Assembly (NCBI RefSeq): GCF_934202235.1
Contig: NZ_CAKPXS010000036.1
Coordinates: 1 to 18,072, forward strand
DNA from: an uncultured Limosilactobacillus sp.
Lineage (GTDB): Bacteria; Bacillota; Bacilli; Lactobacillales; Lactobacillaceae
DNA: 18,072 bases
Direction: 5' to 3'
In this document: positions 7,954 through 14,396 of the stretch, one piece after another
Numbering within the stretch: the stretch's first letter is position 1
How the letters are laid out: the number at the start of each line of letters is the position of its first letter
Position numbers and translations under genes: made by a program
The notes under the pieces: generated by a model
What the model was told of the DNA's origin: nothing
Databases searched by the model: none
Seen by the model: only the letters and a program-made list of their open reading frames with translations

Positions 7954-9150
7954 TTAGTCGGGTTGCCGACTATTCATTTGTTTCATCAGGTGGTCACTCG
8001 ACTGGATCGAGTGTTTCAACAAAAACGGTGCAATCACGGTGGCCAAAACAATCACCGCAATAATATCAGAGTAGTAAGTTTCCGAGAGCAGGTGCGCGGA
8101 AAAACCGATTTGCGCGGTAATTAATGACATTTCACCACGAGCGACCATCCCACTTCCGACAACGTAGTCACCTGGCCACTGCAGACCTGCCATCCGGGCT
8201 CCCAGTCCACAGCCAAAAATCTTGGTCAAGACTGCCAAAATCGTCATCACGATAACAAACAGCAATGATTCCTTCATCCGGTCAAAGCGCATGTTCAAAC
8301 CGATGCTAACAAAGAAGACCGGGATAAACAGCGAATAGCCGATCGGGATAAAGGAGTGGTTAATGATTTCCTGGTGGTGGGTATTAGCAATGGCCAGTCC
8401 AGCAAAGAAGGCCCCGACGGCACCGCTTAGGCCGACCCCTTCGGCAGCGCCCGCCATCGTCAGGCAGATGATCATCGCCATCACCGAGTTAGAAGCCATC
8501 GTCAGCAGGTGTTCGCTCAACCGCATCAGGATTGGTGCCAGCCAGCGGACTAGCAGGTAGGCTACCACAAAGAAAAGGACTTGCAAGGTTAACGCCAGGA
8601 AAATGTTGCTCGGCCCGTGCGACTCAGCGTGGCCGCCAGAAGCATCAATCATCCCGATCATTAAACTCAGTAGGATGACACCGATAATGTCGTCAGCCAC
8701 TGCCGCACCGAGAATCGTTGCTCCTTCTTTGGAGTCTAAGACGTGAAACTCACGCATTACCGCGACGGAAATGCTGACCGAGGTCGCTGAGAAAATTACC
8801 CCAATAAACAGTGATTCCAGGTGGTTGAAACCAAACAGCAGCGAAGCGCCACCCATCAAGACAACCGGGAAAACTACCCCCATAATGGCAGTAATCACGG
8901 CCGGTTTGAGGTATTTCTTAAGCAGTGACAGGTCGGATTCAAGTCCGGCGATGAACATTAAAATAACCACCCCCAGCTCCTGGAACTGGTCAATCATGGG
9001 GGTCAGCTTGACCCAGTTCAGAATGGCTGGGCCAATAATAATGCCAACAATAATTTGCCCAATAACATCGGGCACTTCAATCCGCACACAAAAGTGACTG
9101 ACCAACTGAGTTACCAGCAAGATAAAGGCCAGCGTGGCAAAAAACGTCAT
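7954..9150 (-). CDS. Cation/proton antiporter, CPA2 family (Na+/H+ or K+/H+)
   Basis: The protein has 398 residues and about 12-13 hydrophobic segments, the size of the membrane domain of NapA/KefB-type exchangers without a C-terminal nucleotide-binding (TrkA-N) domain. Residues 153-154 (AVADDIIG) are the Asp-Asp pair that in electrogenic CPA2 antiporters binds the cation and protons. Other family-like stretches are GQIIVGIIIGP near 31-41, FIAGLESDL near 67-74, and FSATSVSISV near 120-129. It would exchange Na+ (possibly K+) for H+ across the cytoplasmic membrane in pH and salt homeostasis; ion choice is not readable. The ATG at 9150 has GGAGGTG six bases upstream. A TACAAT -10 candidate lies at 9180-9185 with a poor -35. 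Confidence 0.9.
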   Translation of the reverse strand: MTFFATLAFILLVTQLVSHFCVRIEVPDVIGQIIVGIIIGPAILNWVKLTPMIDQFQELGVVILMFIAGLESDLSLLKKYLKPAVITAIMGVVFPVVLMGGASLLFGFNHLESLFIGVIFSATSVSISVAVMREFHVLDSKEGATILGAAVADDIIGVILLSLMIGMIDASGGHAESHGPSNIFLALTLQVLFFVVAYLLVRWLAPILMRLSEHLLTMASNSVMAMIICLTMAGAAEGVGLSGAVGAFFAGLAIANTHHQEIINHSFIPIGYSLFIPVFFVSIGLNMRFDRMKESLLFVIVMTILAVLTKIFGCGLGARMAGLQWPGDYVVGSGMVARGEMSLITAQIGFSAHLLSETYYSDIIAVIVLATVIAPFLLKHSIQSSDHLMKQMNSRQPD

Positions 9151-9229
9151 TGTGCACCTCCAAAATAATATTTGTGTTTATTGTACCGGTATTAGTGGCA
9201 AAGAACCACCCTTCCTAGACTTTTCTGAT

Positions 9230-9420
9230 AAAAAAAAGGGAGCGTGACAGAAGTCATTTATGACTTCGTAGTCACGACGCGGAGCTAGGCTATCTGCCGC
9301 CCCAGCGAGCAACAATAGGCTCCTAGCATTCGGCTTTACCAGAACGTTAGGAGCCATTGTTGTACCGCCTGTTAACTTTTAGCATAGATAAGGGGGCTTA
9401 TCTCACAGACCCCTATTAGC
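9230..9420 (-). other. Highly structured intergenic element ending in T8: candidate ncRNA or dispersed repeat
   Basis: Read leftward after the tRNA, this stretch contains three hairpins. Hairpin A (9387-9402) is a 6-bp GATAAG/CTTATC stem with a four-base loop; an alternative AGGGG/CCCCT pairing (9391-9395 with 9410-9414) excludes it. Hairpin B (9310-9362) is a long arm: CAACAAT, one bulged base, then GGCTCCTAGC pairing with GTTAGGAGCC and ATTGTTG, with a smaller inner stem. Hairpin C (9243-9276) pairs CGTGAC and GAAGTCAT with their complements and is followed, leftward, by GCTCCC and eight T (9230-9237), which fits a terminator. No ORF with a ribosome site is seen. It could be a processed RNA co-transcribed with tRNA-Thr, a long terminator region, or a copy of an intergenic palindromic repeat. 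I do not recognise it. Confidence 0.45.
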
Positions 9421-9453
9421 AAATTGTCTTCTCACTGCTCAGAGTATGAAAAA

Positions 9454-9527
9454 AGCCATCTAGCGGGTTCGAACCGCCGACCTCATCCTTACCATGGATG
9501 TGCTCTACCTAGCTGAGCTAAGATGGC
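9454..9527 (-). tRNA. tRNA-Thr (anticodon GGT)
   Basis: A full cloverleaf is seen. The acceptor stem GCCATCT/AGATGGC has seven perfect pairs, and the D stem is GCTC/GAGC. The anticodon stem is CATCC/GGATG around the loop ATGGTAA, giving anticodon GGT at its centre. The T arm has GGCGG, TTCGAAC, CCGCT with one G-U pair. The anticodon reads ACC and, by wobble, ACT codons for threonine. The discriminator is T, and CCA is not encoded: six T follow directly after the acceptor stem on the transcribed strand. CCA must therefore be added by tRNA nucleotidyltransferase. Confidence 0.96.
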
Positions 9528-9533
9528 ACTTGT

Positions 9534-9563
9534 AGTATAGCGAAGACGGCGGCGTTAAATCAA
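9534..9563 (-). promoter_or_regulatory. Promoter of tRNA-Thr
   Basis: Read leftward, TTGATT (9558-9563) and TATACT (9534-9539) are separated by 18 bases. Only six bases lie between the -10 and the first base of the tRNA, so transcription would begin at or within one or two bases of the mature 5' end. The spacer is GC-rich. Confidence 0.75.
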
Positions 9564-9585
9564 GCCATTGCGGACAAATGACTAC

Positions 9586-9614
9586 TTGCATCTGTTCAAA
9601 AACATCGTTAAAAT
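9586..9614 (+). promoter_or_regulatory. Promoter of the MATE exporter gene
   Basis: TTGCAT (9586-9591) and TAAAAT (9609-9614) are separated by exactly 17 bases. The predicted start near 9621 gives a leader of about 105 bases carrying a stable hairpin. It is divergent from, and close to, the tRNA-Thr promoter. Confidence 0.65.
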
Positions 9615-9642
9615 AGCACATACAAATCCAATTCAGTAACAT

Positions 9643-9705
9643 AAGCGACCAGCAGGCGTTTCGTGAGGATGACTTAATATTCTTCCTTGCTTGCTGGTCG
9701 CTTTT
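9643..9705 (+). terminator. Leader hairpin with short T tail before the MATE gene (possible attenuator)
   Basis: Arms 9643-9657 and 9689-9703 pair over 15 positions with one G-U wobble (core AGCGACCAGCA/TGCTGGTCGCT). The 31-base loop has a weak inner stem. A short TTTT tract overlaps the end of the stem and is followed by CTGTTG. It lies between the promoter and the AAAGGAG site (9713-9719), so it must be transcribed before the coding region. The T tail is poor for a full terminator, so partial termination or mRNA stabilisation are both possible. I see no known riboswitch consensus in the leader. Confidence 0.45.
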
Positions 9706-9726
9706 CTGTTGTAAAGGAGTTTTCAA

Positions 9727-11064
9727 ATGGACGAACTATTTTCCAAGGTACCAGTCAAAACGGCCTACTTTAAGCTAGCCCTGCCAGTGGTCATGGGGAT
9801 GATTACCACCATGATTTACAACTTGGCTGACACGATGTTTGTCGCCAAAACTGGCCGTCCCGACCTCGTTGCAGGGGTAACTATCGGCGCCCCCTTATTT
9901 ACCTTTCTGCTAGCGGTCGCTGATATTTTTGGCCTTGGCGGCAGCTCGGTCGTTTCCCGGCTGCTCGGTGAACAACGTCACGGACTAGCTAAACGAGTCA
10001 GCAGTTTCTGCCTTTATGGCAGCATCATCACCGGTATTGTTTTGACCGGCTTGCTGCTCTTGTTGGAGCACCCCATCCTGCACCTCCTGGGAGCCAAGCC
10101 GGCGACCTACGAACAGGCAGCCGCCTTTTACCGGGTCCTTAGTTTTGGTGCCGTCTTTATTATTTTCTCCATTGTCCCACAAAACCTCATCCGGACCGAA
10201 GGGTTAGCCAGCCAAGCAATGATTGCTACCGTTGCTGGGACCGTCTTAGCAATCATCCTGGACCCCATTTTCTTATTTGTCCTTCGTTGGGGGACCGCTG
10301 GTGTTGCTTTGGCCAACGTTATCGGCTACTTCTTCTGTGACCTGCTACTGATCTGGATGGTGACCAAAAAGGCTCACTACGTTACCTTGAACGTTCACCA
10401 AGCGCGAATTCATAAGCGAGAAATCGGTGAAGTTATTGCTATCGGGATTCCTGGTTCAATTACTAACTTTGCCCTGACCTTTGGAATGGCCCTCCTTAAC
10501 TCTTCACTAGCAGCTTATGGTGCTTCAATGGTTGCCGCGATGGGGATTACTCAAAAAATTTACGGGGTGGTAATCCTAGTGATCGTCGGTTTTGCTTTCG
10601 GCGCCCAACCCTTAATCGGTTTCAATTATGGCGCTAAACAGTGGCAACGGCTTCACGAAATCCTCCGCTTTGACTTTTTGGTAGAAGTAACTTACGCCGT
10701 TATCGTGGGCGGACTTTTGATTATTTTTTCCCGACCCGTTGCTGCTTTATTCATGAACCAGCCAGTGATTGTCCATGCTGCTAGCTACATGCTAATTGCC
10801 ACCCTTGTCACAACTCCCCTGGTCGGTTTAATTCTGGTATACACAACCGTCTTCCAATCGATGGGCAATGCTCGCGGCGCATTTATTATGTCCGTGTCGC
10901 GTCAGGGAATCATCTACTGGGTTGCCCTTGAAGCTCTCAAACATAGTTTTGGCTATAACGGAATTGTCTGGGCTCAGGCCGCCAGCGATGTCCTGACTTG
11001 TGTCCTGGGTTACTGGCTCTACCGTGTCAGCCTCGACTGGAAGGATAAGTTACCGCGACGCTGA
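9727..11064 (+). CDS. MATE family multidrug/sodium exporter
   Basis: The 445-residue membrane protein has about 12 hydrophobic segments in two homologous halves, the normal size of multidrug and toxic compound extrusion transporters. Typical stretches are PVVMGMITTMIYNLADTMFV near residues 20-40, GLGGSSVVSRLLGE near 75-88, LIRTEG near 153-158, and, in the second half, GFAFGAQPLIGFNYGA near 288-303, a MATE hallmark. It would export organic cations or drugs in exchange for Na+ or H+ (MepA/NorM-like); the substrate is not readable. The start ATG follows AAAGGAG by seven bases. Its 3' end overlaps the opposite-strand kptA gene by 15 bases, and no terminator follows at once, so the mRNA may extend antisense through kptA. 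Confidence 0.92.
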   Translation: MDELFSKVPVKTAYFKLALPVVMGMITTMIYNLADTMFVAKTGRPDLVAGVTIGAPLFTFLLAVADIFGLGGSSVVSRLLGEQRHGLAKRVSSFCLYGSIITGIVLTGLLLLLEHPILHLLGAKPATYEQAAAFYRVLSFGAVFIIFSIVPQNLIRTEGLASQAMIATVAGTVLAIILDPIFLFVLRWGTAGVALANVIGYFFCDLLLIWMVTKKAHYVTLNVHQARIHKREIGEVIAIGIPGSITNFALTFGMALLNSSLAAYGASMVAAMGITQKIYGVVILVIVGFAFGAQPLIGFNYGAKQWQRLHEILRFDFLVEVTYAVIVGGLLIIFSRPVAALFMNQPVIVHAASYMLIATLVTTPLVGLILVYTTVFQSMGNARGAFIMSVSRQGIIYWVALEALKHSFGYNGIVWAQAASDVLTCVLGYWLYRVSLDWKDKLPRR

Positions 11065-11643
11065 CAACAACCGCAAGTATTTCGCGGGCAGCTGGTCAAC
11101 TAACCACACCTGGTCATTGGCATAGTAAAATTTAATTCCGTCCCGGGAAGCAGCTGCAGCGTCAACAACTAAGATTGCGGGTTTTTGGTCACGGCGTTGA
11201 CCAACTTGGCGGGCAGTGGCCTGGTCCGCTGACAGGTGGACATACTGACGCCCCATCGGTAACAAGCCTTTTTGCCAAATGCTGGGCAAGAACCGTCGCG
11301 CCGTGCCATGGTAAAGCACTGCTGGTGGCACCTTCTCAGGATGTTTAATAATGCCCGGAATACTATGTCCATAGAGGGCACAGATTTGGCCATTTTTAAT
11401 CTTAAATCGTTGTTTCTTAGCACCGTGCATTATCTCCCGGATAGTCATCTCCGTTAGCCGGGGGTGAAAATGATGCACCCGGTTCATGGCAGCCAAAAAC
11501 TGGTGAAGGTCCACATAACCATACTTATCCAGTGTCAACCCATACTTCGCGGGGTTGTGACGTAGAGCGTACGACATTTTTTTGCTAATGAATACTTGTG
11601 AACGTTTGTCCATCCGCTTGTCTTGGAATCTGTGGTCAGTCAT
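11050..11643 (-). CDS. kptA: RNA 2'-phosphotransferase, Tpt1/KptA family
   Basis: The 197-residue protein fits Tpt1/KptA, which transfers a 2'-phosphate from RNA to NAD+ to give ADP-ribose 1'',2''-cyclic phosphate and nicotinamide; the natural bacterial substrate is uncertain. Family motifs are SYALRHNP (Arg28-His29), the winged-helix DKYGYVDLHQFL, YGHSIPG (His93), LYHGT (His112), and YVHLSAD near 135-140. In relatives the GHS motif is usually preceded by Arg-Ala; here it reads CALYGHS, with Cys for Arg. The start ATG 11643 has AAAGGAGG six bases upstream. An exact TATAAT lies at 11664-11669 as -10. The gene overlaps the MATE gene tail to tail by 15 bases, and I see no terminator for it on its own strand. 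Confidence 0.88.
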   Translation of the reverse strand: MTDHRFQDKRMDKRSQVFISKKMSYALRHNPAKYGLTLDKYGYVDLHQFLAAMNRVHHFHPRLTEMTIREIMHGAKKQRFKIKNGQICALYGHSIPGIIKHPEKVPPAVLYHGTARRFLPSIWQKGLLPMGRQYVHLSADQATARQVGQRRDQKPAILVVDAAAASRDGIKFYYANDQVWLVDQLPAKYLRLLSASR

Positions 11644-11663
11644 AATTTGCCTCCTTTTCTTTT

Positions 11664-11669
11664 ATTATA
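11664..11669 (-). promoter_or_regulatory. -10 element of kptA
   Basis: Leftward this reads TATAAT, a perfect consensus, followed by a short leader to the AAAGGAGG site. The -35 region is poor (a GTTAAA-like hexamer 16 bases upstream), so expression may be low or need an activator. Confidence 0.45.
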
Positions 11670-11704
11670 ATCACTCCCCTGCCACTTTAACCGTTAATGT
11701 GAAA

Positions 11705-11740
11705 CCTCCTCCGGTGTCAATTCACCGGGGGAGGCTTTTT
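11705..11740 (+). terminator. Rightward terminator beyond kptA; possibly also ends the M20 operon leftward
   Basis: Arms 11705-11716 and 11723-11734 form a 12-pair GC-rich stem with a six-base loop. The imperfect position is a U-G wobble in plus-strand RNA and an A/C mismatch in minus-strand RNA. T5 follows on the plus strand (11736-11740), but only T3 on the minus strand. So it works best rightward, where the only upstream gene is the MATE exporter ending 640 bases earlier. Leftward it could still end the transporter-peptidase operon, whose last stop lies at 11749. Confidence 0.7.
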
Positions 11741-11748
11741 ATTGTTTG

Positions 11749-12909
11749 CTATTCTAGCGAGTCCTGCTGGGCGATAAAACTGGCAAGCAGGATGGCACGT
11801 TTCAGCAACGAATTGGCGCTTGCCCTTTCACCAGTACTATGAGCGCCGCTGCCAACGATCCCTAACCCATCAATGGTGGGCACTCCCTGGGCAACCATGA
11901 TCCCCGCATCCGAAGCACCACCACCTTCCACCGCGTGCAAGCTGCCATAACCAATTTGGTGGCTCACCTGGTTAAGTCGTTGAAATAACCGTTTCACTGC
12001 GACGGTTTCCTCCATGCTCTTAATTCGTGTCAGTATTTTGATGGTCGTTCGTGTTCCCAAAATGGTGGGGTGAGCAGCAATCGCTTGCAATTGCTGCAAT
12101 AACTGTTCACCCTGTTGATTAGTTCGGAAGCGGATGCCAATGCGCGTCATTGCCTGGTCGGGGATAATATTTTCACTCGTCCCGCCCTGGATCATCCCGC
12201 AGTTAACGTGAATGCCGGCGTCCAGGTTGGTTAATGAGGAAAATTGGATAATTTGGTGAGCAAGTTCCTCAATAGCACTCCGACCCTTGGTTGGTTCAGC
12301 TCCCGAGTGCGCTGCTTGTCCCTGAACCACCGCTTCAACGATCATGCCGCCGCGATTGCTGGTGACGACCCGCGCAAAATCATTTGCACTACCTTCTAAG
12401 TTCAGTCCGTATGCCCCGCCATCACACTCCTTTTCAATAATCTCGCTTGCCCGTGAACCCAGGTGTAGTTTTTCCTCGTCGCTGACGATGATCAGCTTGA
12501 TTGGGCAATGTCGCAGGCCCAGTTCAACCAGTGCCTGGATCGCAAACAAGCCGCTGACTAACCCACCCTTCATATCGAAAATGCCAGGCCCTGACAGTTG
12601 GTCGCCCTTCTGTTGAAAGGGACGCTGTTTTGCTGTTCCGACCGGGAAAACCGTGTCCAGGTGTCCCAGCAAAATGACTGGTGCCATGTCAGCTGGCCCA
12701 CTGAGTTCACCAACCAGCACCATCCCCGGCTTTCCCCGGTCAATTTGGCGGGTGGTCATCCCCAGTTGGGCCATCTTGGCTTTAAGGATTGCCGCCACCC
12801 GCTCTCCACCTTCCCGGCTAGTCGCCGGACTATCGACGTTAACCAGCTGTTTGGCAAGTTCCAGCATTGATAGCAAGTGTGATTGACAATACTGTTGAAT
12901 CTGTTTCAT
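11749..12909 (-). CDS. M20 family zinc metallopeptidase (carboxypeptidase G2-like)
   Basis: The 386-residue cytoplasmic enzyme belongs to the M20 di-zinc peptidases, which remove C-terminal residues or cleave amide bonds, including pteroylglutamate-type and acyl-amino-acid substrates. Zinc and catalytic residues are visible in order: GHLDTV (His83, Asp85), FDMKGG (Asp112), SDEE (Glu145-146), NLEGS (Glu172) and GAHSTGE near the C terminus. The dimerisation or lid domain begins at AHSGAEPTKGRSA. The GGGASDAG stretch and length fit the carboxypeptidase G2/ArgE-like branch. The ATG at 12909 has only a weak GGTGA ribosome site. It lies 37 bases after the transporter gene with no promoter between, so the two form one operon in which the transporter probably imports what the peptidase cleaves (inference). 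Confidence 0.9.
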   Translation of the reverse strand: MKQIQQYCQSHLLSMLELAKQLVNVDSPATSREGGERVAAILKAKMAQLGMTTRQIDRGKPGMVLVGELSGPADMAPVILLGHLDTVFPVGTAKQRPFQQKGDQLSGPGIFDMKGGLVSGLFAIQALVELGLRHCPIKLIIVSDEEKLHLGSRASEIIEKECDGGAYGLNLEGSANDFARVVTSNRGGMIVEAVVQGQAAHSGAEPTKGRSAIEELAHQIIQFSSLTNLDAGIHVNCGMIQGGTSENIIPDQAMTRIGIRFRTNQQGEQLLQQLQAIAAHPTILGTRTTIKILTRIKSMEETVAVKRLFQRLNQVSHQIGYGSLHAVEGGGASDAGIMVAQGVPTIDGLGIVGSGAHSTGERASANSLLKRAILLASFIAQQDSLE

Positions 12910-12946
12910 TAACTTTCACCGCTTTCGTTGATTCTTAACGTCTTTT

Positions 12947-14104
12947 TTATAAGTAGTGAATGGCAAAGCCGGCGAAGAAAACGGATACCAGGGTAACGGT
13001 CACCAGACCGGCAGTAATCATCTTTGGTAAGAAGTAGTTTTCTAATGCCACTTGTTCTTCTGTTGTCTGCCCAGCACTAGCAGCGATTTCTTGGGACAAA
13101 ATCATCGTCGTCGGGAAACCAAACGTGCAGGTCATCCCTAACGCTACCGCCATTTCACGAGAAACATTGAAAAAGCGGGCAGACAACAGTGCAGTAAGCA
13201 AAACACCAACAGTCCCCACTACCAGGCACCCAAGTAGCGGTAACAGCACCGAAAGTACCGTTTGCGGGGTAATGTCGGCTAAGCTGGCAACAATGACAAT
13301 CGTTACTAAAAAGGTAATCATCCCGCTGGACGCTGTTTTGCCCATCATGTGGTCCGCTAAAAATCCCAGCTGGTTGAAAATGATGCCCAGCACAAAGCAG
13401 AGAACGAGATAATTGACTACTCCGTGGATCAGCAAACTAATCCCGAAACTCAGTGAGGCTACGAGTCCCAACTTCGCCAAATTGATAATTGGTGTATCAA
13501 ACATTGTCGACAACTGAAGCGGTCGCCGCCGAGGCGTTATTGTCTGCTCATTTGTTGTTGCTTTCAATGAACCAGTAGCTAACAAGTGCCGCGCTTCACG
13601 CCGGAGGGCATATGTGGCAATCGGAATCCCAACGATGTTTTGAAAAGTGAGGACCGCTAACGCGTAAGTTGATAATAATTCCATGTTTTTGGCCCGCATC
13701 GCATTCAAGAGGACTAGCGTTGCCGCATTACCACCGGCAAAAATGGGTGCACCGACAATCCCGAAATCCTTCCGCTGGACCAGAACAGCCACTAGCACAA
13801 TTAACAGGCACGAGCCGATGGCGCCCATGATTGCAATGACGACTACTTTCCACTGCCGTTTGAGTTCGCTCAGGTTAATCGTTGTGCCCAGCGAGGTCAG
13901 CATCAAACCGACAATTGCCATCCCGAATTCTTCCACCCCACTATTAGCAAACAGGTTTTTGGGTAATATCCCGCTCCAGAAGCCGATCAGCCCCAATACG
14001 GAAATTGTCAAAACAGTATCAATAATGCCGTTAGTCCGGCGAGCGACGTATTCACTAGCAGCGTAAATTACTAGTAAAATCGTTAAAGAAATAACTCCAG
14101 ACAT
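12947..14104 (-). CDS. Multi-pass membrane transporter, GltS-like (Na+/glutamate symporter-related)
   Basis: The 385-residue protein has about 10-11 hydrophobic segments with a central hydrophilic loop of some 35 residues (around 175-205), dividing it into two halves as in inverted-repeat secondary transporters. The motif FAGGNAATLVLLNAM near 122-136 and the equivalent TFGFPTTMILSQE in the second half resemble the re-entrant loop motifs of glutamate/sodium symporters, but the family match is by eye and not firm. It acts in the cytoplasmic membrane, and its partner gene encodes an M20 peptidase, so an amino acid, dipeptide or acyl-amino-acid substrate is reasonable. ATG 14104 follows GGAG by eight bases. 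No convincing promoter lies between this start and the T7 terminator at 14171-14203, so expression may depend on readthrough of the leader described upstream. Confidence 0.6.
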   Translation of the reverse strand: MSGVISLTILLVIYAASEYVARRTNGIIDTVLTISVLGLIGFWSGILPKNLFANSGVEEFGMAIVGLMLTSLGTTINLSELKRQWKVVVIAIMGAIGSCLLIVLVAVLVQRKDFGIVGAPIFAGGNAATLVLLNAMRAKNMELLSTYALAVLTFQNIVGIPIATYALRREARHLLATGSLKATTNEQTITPRRRPLQLSTMFDTPIINLAKLGLVASLSFGISLLIHGVVNYLVLCFVLGIIFNQLGFLADHMMGKTASSGMITFLVTIVIVASLADITPQTVLSVLLPLLGCLVVGTVGVLLTALLSARFFNVSREMAVALGMTCTFGFPTTMILSQEIAASAGQTTEEQVALENYFLPKMITAGLVTVTLVSVFFAGFAIHYL

Positions 14105-14170
14105 ATCAAATTCTCCAAATCATATTGACTGACTAGCAACCGTCTCTCCGCGTAAATGGTTTGGAAGAAT

Positions 14171-14203
14171 AAAAAAACCACACAGTTGGAACTACTGTGT
14201 GGT
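14171..14203 (-). terminator. Leader terminator upstream of the transporter-peptidase operon
   Basis: Leftward, ACCACACAGT (14194-14203) pairs perfectly with ACTGTGTGGT (14177-14186) around a seven-base loop, followed by seven T (14171-14177). It is the strongest-looking intrinsic terminator in the window. It lies about 65 bases before the transporter start codon and 70 bases after the 19-residue ORF, so it would stop transcripts begun at the leader promoter. Confidence 0.85.
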
Positions 14204-14277
14204 CAATGATATTTATCGAGCCAGCACAGGTACGCTTTGAGAGACCTCAAAAATGACCGTACCCGTGTTAAAAACAC
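14194..14277 (-). promoter_or_regulatory. Candidate attenuator: mutually exclusive leader hairpins
   Basis: Five segments are seen in the leftward RNA. Segment 1 is GTGTT (14273-14277), segment 2 AACACGGGTACG (14258-14269), segment 3 CGTACCTGTGCTGG (14221-14234), segment 4 CCACACAG (14195-14202), and segment 5 the last terminator arm (14177-14186). Segments 1 and 2 pair over 5 bp; 2 and 3 over 10 bp with one G-U, plus an inner 6-bp stem TTTGAG/CTCAAA. Segments 3 and 4 pair over 8 bp with one bulged C, and 4 and 5 form the terminator. Pairings 1:2 plus 3:4 exclude 2:3 plus 4:5. The G-U wobble in 2:3 is a mismatch on the other strand, which supports leftward RNA. Hand folding only. Confidence 0.5.
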
Positions 14278-14336
14278 TAGATGCGATCAAAAGTGTACCA
14301 TGCCTGCCAACGCTTTTGTTCATAACGTGTTTTCAT
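14277..14336 (-). CDS. 19-residue ORF, candidate leader peptide
   Basis: The ORF reads MKTRYEQKRWQAWYTFDRI. It starts at ATG 14336, eight bases after a perfect AAAGGAG (14345-14351), and follows a strong promoter, so it is very likely translated. Two Trp (codons 10 and 13), two Tyr and one Phe among 19 residues make it rich in aromatic residues. The last G of its TAG stop is the first base of leader segment 1, so a ribosome at the stop would cover segment 1, while one stalled at either Trp codon would leave it free. This is the geometry of an amino-acid attenuator sensing Trp (or Tyr). A second ORF in the +1 frame (14213-14323, 36 codons, no ribosome site) looks like a secretory signal peptide. 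The region could therefore instead be a decayed gene for a secreted protein. Confidence 0.6.
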   Translation of the reverse strand: MKTRYEQKRWQAWYTFDRI

Positions 14337-14368
14337 GATGATGGCTCCTTTCTTAAATGTTGGTTAGA

Positions 14369-14396
14369 ATATTACTACAATTTTCTCAGCTGTCAA
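14369..14396 (-). promoter_or_regulatory. Strong promoter of the leader / transporter-peptidase operon
   Basis: Leftward, a perfect TTGACA (14391-14396) and TAATAT (14369-14374) are 16 bases apart. Just upstream is an A-rich run (about 14401-14415) like an UP element. It is the best-matching -35 in the window. The transcript would begin near 14362, about ten bases before the AAAGGAG of the 19-residue ORF. Confidence 0.8.

Noticed and set aside
9355..9370. GTACCGCC in the intergenic element resembles part of the T-box sequence (GGTACCGCG).
   Set aside because: The remaining T-box bases, stem I features and a downstream plus-strand amino acid gene at the right distance are absent.
13683..14066. 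127-residue plus-strand frame opposite the GltS-like transporter.
   Set aside because: Its composition is that of a reverse complement of hydrophobic codons, with no start signals.
14105..14362. T-box riboswitch as the explanation for the leader with terminator before the transporter.
   Set aside because: No T-box AGGGTGGNACCGCG-like sequence or stem I is present, and the leader is too short; a translated leader ORF fits better.
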